From Alligator mississippiensis (lineage: Eukaryota > Chordata > Crocodylia > Alligatoridae): 64,000 nucleotides of DNA. The position numbers and the translations under genes were made by a program. Shown one piece after another: positions 44,245 to 51,058 of the stretch (position 1 is the first letter of the stretch; the number at the start of each line of letters is the position of its first letter). Location: assembly GCF_030867095.1 (NCBI RefSeq), contig NC_081831.1, positions 45,011,319 through 45,075,318 on the forward strand, read 5' to 3'. The notes beneath the pieces are model-generated. The model worked only from the letters and a program-made list of their open reading frames with translations, searched no databases and was not told the origin of the DNA.

Positions 44245-44683
44245 AGTAGGGCTCTCTGCCCTTCAATGCAAATGTGACAGGTGGGCGGGGCCAGAAGTCC
44301 CGCCCCCTTCGCTCCACCCCTTTCCCCTTTCATGGTGTGTGACATCATCAGCCACACCCCCTGACTCCGGTCACGTGGTGCATGACATCAGCAACTCCAC
44401 CCCTGACCCCGGTCACGTGGTGCATGACATTAGCAACCCCGCCCCTGACCCCGGTCACATGGTGCGTGATATCAGCAACCCCGCCCCTGACCCCAGTCAC
44501 ATGGTGCGTGACATCAGCAACTCTGCCCCTGACCCCAATCACGTGGTGTGTGACACCAACACCACTTTGGTTCATGACATCAGAAGGACAACCCAGGCAG
44601 ACCCTCAAAGCCCAACCCCTCATGCTGCAAGATCCGCCCTAGATCACATGGTGCTGTTATGGCCTATCAGGTCCCTGACCACT
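44245..44683 (+). repeat. Polinton left terminal inverted repeat
   Basis: This matches the reverse complement of 58126-58531 almost base for base: the ggctctctgcccttcaatgc block, the ccgcccccttcgctccaccc block, the tandem 42-bp units, and on to gtccctgaccact at 44671-44683. It has one more 42-bp unit than the right TIR but lacks an 8-bp stretch (tagtatat) present near the right tip. Confidence 0.95.
44359..44568 (+). repeat. 42-bp tandem units in the left TIR (five copies)
   Basis: Units start at 44359, 44401, 44443, 44485 and 44527. Each begins ccctgaccccggtcacgtgg or a variant and continues tgcatgacatcagcaac. Copies 1, 2 and 5 hold a perfect E-box palindrome CACGTG (44372, 44414, 44540); copies 3 and 4 have CACATG. 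Each also has a TGACATCA-like half-CRE word or variant. Inference: this may be an enhancer-like array placed symmetrically at both ends. Confidence 0.9.
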
Positions 44684-44808
44684 AAGCAGAAGTTGAGAAT
44701 TTGGAAGATGGTGTCTTTGTGTTGTGGTTTAAATTTGTCCTCAAGTGTTTGAATGCACCACACGGGTGTTAGCGTGGGGGTAAGTGTAGGGGGGAACGGT
44801 TAACAGAC

Positions 44809-45741
44809 ATGTCTACACAGGAGGCTATGTTAAAGGAAGTTTATTACTCTCCTGGTGAAGCTGGCAGTTTCGGTGGGGTGAACGCGTTTTTTGAAGCTAC
44901 CAAAAGGCAGAATAAGTTCCTGAACAGAAGTGGGGTGACCGCCTGGCTTTCAGACCAGGATGCTTATACCCTGCACAAACCGGCAAGAAGACATTTTAAA
45001 AGAAACAAGACTGTTGTTTCAGATATTGATGCACAATGGCAGGCAGATTTGGTGGATATGCAGCAGTTTTCTAAACACAACAGCGGGGTTAAGTTCATCT
45101 TAACAGCGATAGACATATTATCAAAGTATGCGTGGGCCGTGGGTCTAAAAGACAAGTCAGGTGGTGAAATAGCTCGAGCCTTTAAAACCATTTTTACAGA
45201 GAGCCGTGTACCTCAAAAATTACAGACTGATCGGGGAAAAGAATTTTTAAATAAATCTTTAAGTAAGCTGTTAAAAGAGTATAATGTTCACCATTTTGTG
45301 ACAAATAGTGAAGTGGAAGCGGCGGTGGTAGAGAGGTTTAACAGAACATTAAAATCAAAGATGTGGAGGTATTTTACAGCCCGCAACACCTTTCACTACA
45401 TTGATGTGTTACCAGATTTTATAAAGAGCTACAACCACAGTTTTCACAGAACTATTCGCACCAGGCCTGTTGATGTGAACTTCTCAAACTCTCCACGGGT
45501 GTGGAAAGCCGTGTACGGGGACTATTTCAAAATAAAACCAGCAGCACCCGTGTTTAGAAAAGGAGACCACGTGAGGGTGTCTAGAGCCAAAGGGTGGTTT
45601 GAAAAAGGTTATGAACAAACATTCACCAATGAGATTTTCATAGTGGATGAAGTCCTTAGACATGTGCAGACGCCTGTATACTGCCTAAAAGATTACGAAG
45701 ATGAACCTATTGAGGGTTCTTTCTACCCTGAAGAACTATAA
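44809..45741 (+). CDS. INT: Polinton integrase (RVE family), core intact, cut before chromodomain
   Basis: A retroviral-type integrase that joins element ends to target DNA and makes the 6-bp duplication. The 310-codon frame has an N-terminal region, then the RNase-H-like core with the three acidic residues: D80 in WQADLVDM, D141 in LQTDRGKEF and E175 in VVERFNRTLK. A basic SH3-like end follows (FRKGDHVRVSRAKGWFEKGY, residues about 247-266). It stops at a TAA (45739-45741), and the same frame continues directly into a chromodomain, so the stop is a premature nonsense codon. It is the first gene inside the left TIR, reading inward. The next gene starts about 180 bp on. Confidence 0.93.
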   Translation: MSTQEAMLKEVYYSPGEAGSFGGVNAFFEATKRQNKFLNRSGVTAWLSDQDAYTLHKPARRHFKRNKTVVSDIDAQWQADLVDMQQFSKHNSGVKFILTAIDILSKYAWAVGLKDKSGGEIARAFKTIFTESRVPQKLQTDRGKEFLNKSLSKLLKEYNVHHFVTNSEVEAAVVERFNRTLKSKMWRYFTARNTFHYIDVLPDFIKSYNHSFHRTIRTRPVDVNFSNSPRVWKAVYGDYFKIKPAAPVFRKGDHVRVSRAKGWFEKGYEQTFTNEIFIVDEVLRHVQTPVYCLKDYEDEPIEGSFYPEEL

Positions 45742-45894
45742 AAAGTGAATCGCAAACAGGACAGAGTTTACAGGGTTGAAAAAGTTCTAGCAATGAAAGG
45801 AAAAGGAAGAAAGAAGCAGTTGTTGGTAAAATGGTTGGGGTGGCCATCTAAATTTAACAGTTGGGTGGAAGCCTCCCAAGTTTGTAACATATAG
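45742..45894 (+). pseudogene. Integrase chromodomain, separated by a premature stop
   Basis: These 50 codons are in frame with the integrase and follow its stop without a gap. They encode a chromodomain: RVYRVEKVLAMKGKGRKKQL leads into VKWLGWPSKFNSWV, with the aromatic YRVEKVL, W-x-GW and NSW positions of the fold. Chromodomains at the C-terminus of Polinton integrases are thought to steer integration towards marked chromatin. The native stop is the TAG at 45892-45894. Confidence 0.88.
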
Positions 45895-45918
45895 GGGTAC
45901 CTCAGTCAGAAGGTCGAG

Positions 45919-46659
45919 ATGTGTGATGGTGACTTTTACATTACTTTACCCAGCAACGCTTGCTTCAGCATTTTTCTGCAGAACACCAGCTCAAACTTTA
46001 CCATACAACTGGTTAAACCTCTGGATCTGTTGGGGAACTGGGAGATAGGGTTAGCAGAAATATAATACCCACACAGCTGGAACAACATCAACGAAGACAC
46101 CCCTTTCAAAATTATTTCTGGGACTAAAAAATGGGGATACAGCCTGTCTCAGGGGTATTAAACATCCATCACAGAGTTACTGGATCTTATAAACAATACA
46201 ATCACCAACAACCCTACTCTGCCTGAATTAGTTATGCACTATGACCAAGCGTTCGGGAAAGTGAGACTGAAAGCCAAAGATAACTCTTACGGTTTTTATA
46301 CACATGGTGAGCTAGCCTATATTTTGGGAATGCTACCCGGAGTCTCTGTTAAAAAACCACCCTTCCCAGCTGATATTACCGGAGGGTTCAATTCACTGTA
46401 TGTCTACACAGACATTGTGGAACTTCAGCTTGTTGAGGAGTTTTCGGTACCTTTGCTACGTTGTGTCCCGGTCCGTGGAAGCAACAACGAGTTTGTCACC
46501 ATCACGTATGACAACCCGCATTATGTCCCCATCAGTCAACGTCACATCGACACAATCAGCATTGAAATAAAGACGGATCAGAACAAACACGTCTCATTTT
46601 ACTTTGGTAAGGTGATCGTTAAGCTTCACCTACGCCCCTGGAAGACTTTGAGATTTTAA
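45919..46659 (+). pseudogene. mCP: Polinton minor capsid (penton-like) protein with two stops
   Basis: From the ATG at 45919 one frame of 247 codons runs to 46659 and contains in-frame TAA codons at 46063-46065 and 46159-46161. Its order and content match the single-jelly-roll minor capsid protein that forms vertices in Polinton/adintovirus virions: ITLPSNACFSIFLQN, FTIQLVKPLDLLGNWEIGL, GFYTHGELAYILGMLPGVSV, LYVYTDIVELQLV and PISQRHIDTISIEIKTDQN. The open stretch after the second stop is 46234-46659. The gene lies between integrase and the core protein, the usual place. Apart from the stops, no frameshift is needed. Confidence 0.85.
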
Positions 46660-46675
46660 AATAAGTAAAAGTACA

Positions 46676-47156
46676 ATGGTAATGGTAAAAAACTATGGGG
46701 ACCCTAATTTGTACAGAAATTATTATAAAGCCCAGGCTGGGTATGGCCTTCCCGGATATCATGGGGTACCCATGATGTATGGGGCTGGTGTGGGAGGTAT
46801 ATTTCGCAGCCTCTTTAGAAAAGTCATTCCACTTTTGAGAAGGGGTCTGGAGATTATTAAACCCCACGCTAAAAATGCGGCACAAAACATAGCCAAAGAT
46901 GTGATCGGTCATGTCTCCCGAGCTGTCCTAGATAAAGTGGTCAAGCCGGCAAAGCAGGAGGGGTCCGGCCTCATGTATATTCAAAGAAAGAGCCTTAAAA
47001 GAAAGAGAGACGTACCAGACTCCGGACGTGCAGGACCTCCACAACCCCTTAAAAAGAAGAGGGTAAGTCGACGGGGAAGCCAGACACAAAAAAACCAAGA
47101 AGCAGCCTGGGAAAAAGAAGGGGCGCTCTCCTGGAGGAAACAGAAATATATTTTAA
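46676..47156 (+). pseudogene. Basic virion core protein (adenovirus pX/mu-like), frame-shifted
   Basis: The frame starts at 46676 (or the second ATG, 46682), 16 bp after the minor capsid stop. It has a Tyr/Gly-rich N-terminus (NYYKAQAGYGLPGYHGVPMM), an amphipathic stretch (GGIFRSLFRKVIPLLRRGLE), IAKDVIGHVSRAVLDKVVK and a highly basic tail. Such small basic proteins are thought to condense virion DNA. From about 47060-47095 the likely native tail is in the next frame, where a Lys/Arg-rich run ends at TAA 47154-47156, five bases before the capsid ATG. The original frame instead runs on into the major capsid frame, so a one-base change has fused two neighbouring genes. Confidence 0.75.
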
Positions 47157-47161
47157 CCGCC

Positions 47162-48472
47162 ATGACCATTGTTCACTGTGGGTCTGAAGAATGTGCCAAA
47201 TCTGAACTGGATGTGTTTCAAATAGCCCCAACGCAGACCTGCATTGAGAAAAGCCTGTATGTTGAGATCCCCCCACTCTCGGCTATTACTGAGTCCAGCC
47301 CCCTTGACTTTTTCATAGCTGGGAATGGTGAAGATTACATGGATTTGAACAACACGCTGCTGTACCTTTGCTGCAAGATTGTAAAAGGTGATGGAATGGA
47401 TCTTGATGCCGGGGCTGCAGTGGGTCTGGTGAATTATCCACTAGCCTCTGTCTTCAGTCAGCTGGATGTCACTCTGGGAGACCGTCTCATAAGCCAGAGC
47501 AACAACTGTTACCCTTACCGAGCCTTCATTGAATCAGTTCTCAACTACAGCGATGACACCCTCGCCACCCAATTTTCTGCCGGCCTGTTTTACAAAGATA
47601 CCCCCGGGCATCATGAATCGGTTGCAAGGGATGGCCATAATCAGGGGTTTCGAAGACGGGCAAATCTGACAGACCGGAGCAAAAAGATAGTGCTGCTTGG
47701 TCATCTCCATAGAGATTTGTTTTTTCAAGAAAAACTGTTGCTGAACGGCGTGGATGTGAAAATTAAGCTGACACGTAGCAAAGATGCCTTCTGCTTGATG
47801 GGCAATGCAGCAGCTGGCCAATGTAAACTAAAAATAACATCTGCCTCACTTTTTGTGAAAAAAGCGAAGATAGCTCCGGGTGTCCGATTGGGCCACGTGG
47901 AGGCCTTGCTTACGGCCAACGCTAAATACCCCATAGACCGCGTGGGTATGAAAGTGTTGAGCATTCCTGCCGGCAGCCGAGTCAGCAACCAGGAGAATCT
48001 GTTTCTGGGACAGTTATCCCAACTCATCGTCATCGGGTTCGTGGATAACGATGCCTTTAGTGGGAATTATGCTAAGAACCCCTTTAATTTTAAACATTAC
48101 AATATTAATTTTGTGGCCCACTACGTTGATGGAAAACAAACCCCAACAAAACCCCTACAACCAGATTTTGAAAACGGTAACTGCATGAGAGAATACATGC
48201 AGCTGGTACAGACAGCCGGTAAACATACGAAAGACCGGGCCCTGATCATCAACCGTGAGGAGTTTGCTCTGGGGTACACCTTATTTGCCTTTGACCTGTC
48301 TCCTGACCAGGAGTGTGCTGATCATTATTCACTGATTAAAATCGGGAATCTGAGAGCAGAAATATGCTTTGCTGCGGCTTTGCCCACCACGGTTAACATG
48401 ATCGTGTATGGGGTCTTTGACAATGTCATAGAAATAAATCAGAGAAGAAACGTCCTGTTTGACTACATGTGA
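47162..48472 (+). CDS. MCP: Major capsid protein (double jelly-roll, hexon-like)
   Basis: A 436-residue protein of the kind annotated in animal genomes as 'F54H12.2-like', now recognised as the Polinton major capsid protein. Start chosen at ATG 47162 because family members begin near this point, before SEECAKSELDVFQIAPTQT. The frame is open upstream only because of the core-gene frame change. Conserved blocks follow in order: KSLYVEIPPLSAITESSP, FFIAGNGEDYMDLNNT, PLASVFSQLDVTLGDRLIS, YPYRAFIESVLNYS, LFFQEKLLLNGVDVKIKLTR, and a C-terminal ALPTTVNMIVYGVFDNVIEI. Length and blocks look complete and no stop is present. The TGA at 48470-48472 is two bases before the protease ATG. Confidence 0.9.
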   Translation: MTIVHCGSEECAKSELDVFQIAPTQTCIEKSLYVEIPPLSAITESSPLDFFIAGNGEDYMDLNNTLLYLCCKIVKGDGMDLDAGAAVGLVNYPLASVFSQLDVTLGDRLISQSNNCYPYRAFIESVLNYSDDTLATQFSAGLFYKDTPGHHESVARDGHNQGFRRRANLTDRSKKIVLLGHLHRDLFFQEKLLLNGVDVKIKLTRSKDAFCLMGNAAAGQCKLKITSASLFVKKAKIAPGVRLGHVEALLTANAKYPIDRVGMKVLSIPAGSRVSNQENLFLGQLSQLIVIGFVDNDAFSGNYAKNPFNFKHYNINFVAHYVDGKQTPTKPLQPDFENGNCMREYMQLVQTAGKHTKDRALIINREEFALGYTLFAFDLSPDQECADHYSLIKIGNLRAEICFAAALPTTVNMIVYGVFDNVIEINQRRNVLFDYM

Positions 48473-48474
48473 AG

Positions 48475-49032
48475 ATGGACACTGAACAGATCATCAGGGT
48501 TTTATCCTCAGACCCTTATGCCAAAGACACTTTCTTAGATGTTTTCCCCAGCGACTGGCTTCCTAAGACTCGGCAGTCTAAAAGGTCCCTGAGCTTGGTA
48601 GTCAACATGCACCCACATTATCAACCCGGAGAACACTGGTTGGCTGTTTACTTGGAGGATCAGAACAGCGGATAATTTTTCGACTCGTACGGTCACCCCC
48701 CAAACAGCGCTCTCTTTCCTCAAAGCATTATGTTGTTTTTAAACAAGAACGTCACCGGCACTGTTTTTCAAACGAAACAGTTACAACACCCCCAGTCCTT
48801 CGCCTGCGGATACCATTGTGTGTTTTTCCTACACCACCGTAGCAAGGGGCTGTCGTTTGAACAGATTTAAAAATTGTATTATTCCGATGATTTAGCACAA
48901 AATGATAGGGTGGTGATGCATTTTGTAAAAAGTAAATATGAAAATTTCCGTGTGTCTGGGCCTGCTCAAAACATGTTTCAACATGCCCAGACATGTATTT
49001 CTTGCAATGACTTTCACGAATGCTTTGTCTAA
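48475..49032 (+). pseudogene. PRO: Adenain-type cysteine protease with two stops
   Basis: A maturation protease homologous to adenovirus adenain, which cleaves capsid and core precursors. The frame starts at ATG 48475, two bases after the capsid stop, and ends at TAA 49030-49032 (185 codons). In-frame TAAs lie at 48673-48675 and 48868-48870. The catalytic set is readable across them: His54 in PGEHWLAVYLE, an Asp at about 70 in FFDSYG where adenain has Asp/Glu, and Cys at about 111 in HPQSFACGYHC with the oxyanion Gln just before it. Only the stops, not frameshifts, disable the gene. Confidence 0.88.
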
Positions 49033-49164
49033 ATAAGACACTCAGCTGATGCTGTGTAAATAAAGCTGTTGTTGTTTAAATGTGTGTGTGCTTTCGTTCA
49101 AAAAAATCCTCTATAGACAAAAATTTATAGCAGTAGAGGATAGTTTATTTCAAAGTGTAAAACT
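49033..49164. promoter_or_regulatory. Convergent gap with polyA signals for both strands
   Basis: The plus-strand and minus-strand gene sets end 132 bp apart. AATAAA on the plus strand is at 49059-49064, 27 bases after the protease stop, followed by a GT-rich stretch. On the minus strand, AATAAA is at 49149-49144, about 16 bases after the stop of the minus-strand gene. Two oppositely facing transcript ends are therefore predicted to lie close together or overlap. Confidence 0.75.
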
Positions 49165-49866
49165 TTACAGGGAGAGCCAGGGGGTTTTAGAGACAATTTT
49201 TCGCTTCATAGGTGGCGTTGTTGGTGTTTCTTGGTCTGAGGCAGATGCTTTCAGACGTTCCAGATGATCACGATTCACAACGTTGCCCATAACAGAAGAT
49301 GGTACGTTCAGCTCAGCCATGGCTTGCATATAGATGTCCCAGCCTTTAGGCAGATGTTTAGTAGCCCCGGCGTGAGTCTGAAGGGTTCTCCGGACCAAGT
49401 AGAGCACGTTAGAACCCTTGACGAGCATCCCTTTGTAGACAAAACCCCCTTGATCATCCCAAAAAGAAATATCCTTGTGCTGGCTCAGCTTAGTGAGCAG
49501 TACTTTAGCATTTTTCCTGTATCGGGTATGCACGTTATCCAGTACTTCCTGAATGATTGTGTCAGGGTTCGTGGGGGTTTCTAGGGGGTATCCGGCTTCT
49601 AGGGGTGTCTGTTCCAGCAGAAACAGGGTTAATTTCCCTCTGTCCAGATCACCCTGCTTTACATAGGTCAGGTATTTCTGAAGCACGGTGGCATACAGTT
49701 TAGCCTTATCATATTCTTCTAATCCCGGTCTTTGGAGAATATTCCTCATTTCAGCATCCAATAAGCAGGTTGCCTCGGTTCTGATATTTTCCTGACGCGG
49801 TTGGGTAGCCCTTAATTGTTCCAGTTCATATTTGGGCACCAGGTACATTTTTTCTGCATGCTCCAT
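49165..49866 (-). CDS. Conserved Polinton protein of unknown function
   Basis: A 233-residue protein read from the minus strand, start ATG at 49866. The ATG overlaps the stop of the upstream gene by one base (TGATG). It has an N-terminal helix-rich part (EKMYLVPKYELEQLRATQP, then YDKAKLYATVLQKYLTYV), a long middle with VLDNVHTRYRKNAKVLLTKL, and a compact block WDDQGGFVYKGMLVKGSNVL with VRRTLQTHAGATKHLPKGWD. It ends in a basic, Thr/Pro-rich tail (TPTTPPMKRKIVSK). Proteins like this occupy the same position in vertebrate Polintons; a virion or packaging role is an inference from the position. The frame is intact. Confidence 0.7.
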   Translation of the reverse strand: MEHAEKMYLVPKYELEQLRATQPRQENIRTEATCLLDAEMRNILQRPGLEEYDKAKLYATVLQKYLTYVKQGDLDRGKLTLFLLEQTPLEAGYPLETPTNPDTIIQEVLDNVHTRYRKNAKVLLTKLSQHKDISFWDDQGGFVYKGMLVKGSNVLYLVRRTLQTHAGATKHLPKGWDIYMQAMAELNVPSSVMGNVVNRDHLERLKASASDQETPTTPPMKRKIVSKTPWLSL

Positions 49867-50195
49867 CACCGGCTAGCCAAAAGCCCCGTAACCAAAGGAA
49901 GAGCAAAACTTAACAGAGGTCCGATAAATCCCCCAGACTGTTTCACCAGTTGTTTCTTTTTTTTAAGAGGTAGTCTTTTGTTACTTAGGTTTTTTATGAT
50001 CCCGCGTCTCTTTTTTAGCACGTGAATTTGATGCGGTGTCAAAGGGATGTTTCCTTTTAAGGTGTTCAGAGCAATTTCTGAAATGGCTGCTATTAAATCA
50101 TCAGAGGCGGAGCAGAGTATAGCTTTTCTCTGCTGTGGGGAGGATTGAAGAAGTAGTTTTAAGAGAGCCAGATTTCTTTTTACGTGATTAGACAT
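49866..50195 (-). CDS. Small conserved Polinton protein with hydrophobic C-terminus
   Basis: A 109-residue minus-strand frame. The N-terminal helix (NHVKRNLALLKLLLQSSPQQ) is followed by RKAILCSASDDLIAAISEIA, LNTLKGNIPLTPHQIHVLKK, a basic stretch KRLPLKKKKQLVKQSGG and a hydrophobic end GPLLSFALPLVTGLL that could insert in a membrane. Short proteins with this layout are widespread in Polintons and adintoviruses and have been compared with adenovirus minor virion proteins; the function is unproven. It lies 47 bp downstream of the ATPase and overlaps the next gene at TGATG, so it was probably made from a shared minus-strand transcript. Confidence 0.75.
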   Translation of the reverse strand: MSNHVKRNLALLKLLLQSSPQQRKAILCSASDDLIAAISEIALNTLKGNIPLTPHQIHVLKKRRGIIKNLSNKRLPLKKKKQLVKQSGGFIGPLLSFALPLVTGLLASR

Positions 50196-50242
50196 GTTTC
50201 CCCTCCACCGTCCCGAGAGCTAAGAAGAGGCTGCCACTACCA

Positions 50243-50911
50243 TCATCTCTTTTTATTCCCACCTGCTGTTTTTTTAAAAGTGTAAGCAGCCAGTTGGTCG
50301 GGAGGAAAAAGCCCGGTTCTTAATCTAAAAGCATCCGGGGTAGAAGCATTTAGATCAACCACCAGATACCCGTAAGGTGTTTTAGTGGCATCCTCAAAAG
50401 CTTCTAGACAGAACTGGGTCTTACCCGGATACATCTGCCGCGCCAGGGACACTATCTGTAGCTTATCCCTGGGGTTTTTAAACAAAACCATGTATTTTGT
50501 GCTAAGAGCAATGGTGCGGCTCCTTTTCCCTTGACAGAAAACATTTTGAACTATATACATAATGCTCAGATTCCGATGATGCACGTACTTGGTAAAGGTC
50601 TCGATTTCGCCGCTGTCACAGGCAGAGTCCATCAAATCATCTACCACAACCATATTTATTTTATTAGGAGGAAACAAACAGTTGTCATTAAGACTGTCCG
50701 GTAGACCCTCCACAAACTTGATAAAAGGATATTTACAAAGCAGTTCTTCATACAAAGGCTGCCAACAGCTATAGCACCACACCACATTCTCAGGCATAAC
50801 AGACAGCATTTTATCAGCGTGATCCAAAAGGTTTTTTATAAAGTAACTTTTACCACAGTTGCTAGGGCCTGCCAAAATCACAGAAAAGGGGTGCTTCCAA
50901 CGCATATCCAT
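50243..50911 (-). CDS. ATP: Virion DNA-packaging ATPase (FtsK/HerA-type)
   Basis: A 222-residue minus-strand protein, length normal for the family. The Walker A motif is GPSNCGKS at residues 15-22, Walker B is INMVVVDDLMD with acidic D91/D92, and a sensor-type Asn follows in MYIVQNVFCQGKRSRT. Similar enzymes pump DNA into preformed capsids of adenovirus-like and Polinton-like viruses. The start ATG at 50911 lies two bases after the PolB stop (50914-50916), and a second ATG is two codons on. No damage is visible, so the product could still fold. Its neighbours are PolB upstream and the small hydrophobic protein downstream. Confidence 0.92.
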   Translation of the reverse strand: MDMRWKHPFSVILAGPSNCGKSYFIKNLLDHADKMLSVMPENVVWCYSCWQPLYEELLCKYPFIKFVEGLPDSLNDNCLFPPNKINMVVVDDLMDSACDSGEIETFTKYVHHRNLSIMYIVQNVFCQGKRSRTIALSTKYMVLFKNPRDKLQIVSLARQMYPGKTQFCLEAFEDATKTPYGYLVVDLNASTPDAFRLRTGLFPPDQLAAYTFKKTAGGNKKR

Positions 50912-51058
50912 CTTTAAAAACCATAGGGGAGGCTGTTAAAGTTTTCTGTGAGGACCCTTTTGTCATAAACGACTTTCTGCGTTTTTCTCAAGGTTTTGGT
51001 TTCTATCGTCCACTTGCTTTTGTTCCTGACGATAGAGTGCTGTTGTATCACAATTGTT

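Noticed and set aside
44339..44752. 137-codon frame with DPGHVVHDISN repeats
   Set aside because: It is translation of the 42-bp TIR tandem units, which also lie in the right TIR outside any gene.
46676..48472. A single 598-residue capsid protein
   Set aside because: The first ~160 residues are a separate core protein whose natural tail and stop lie in another frame just before the capsid ATG.
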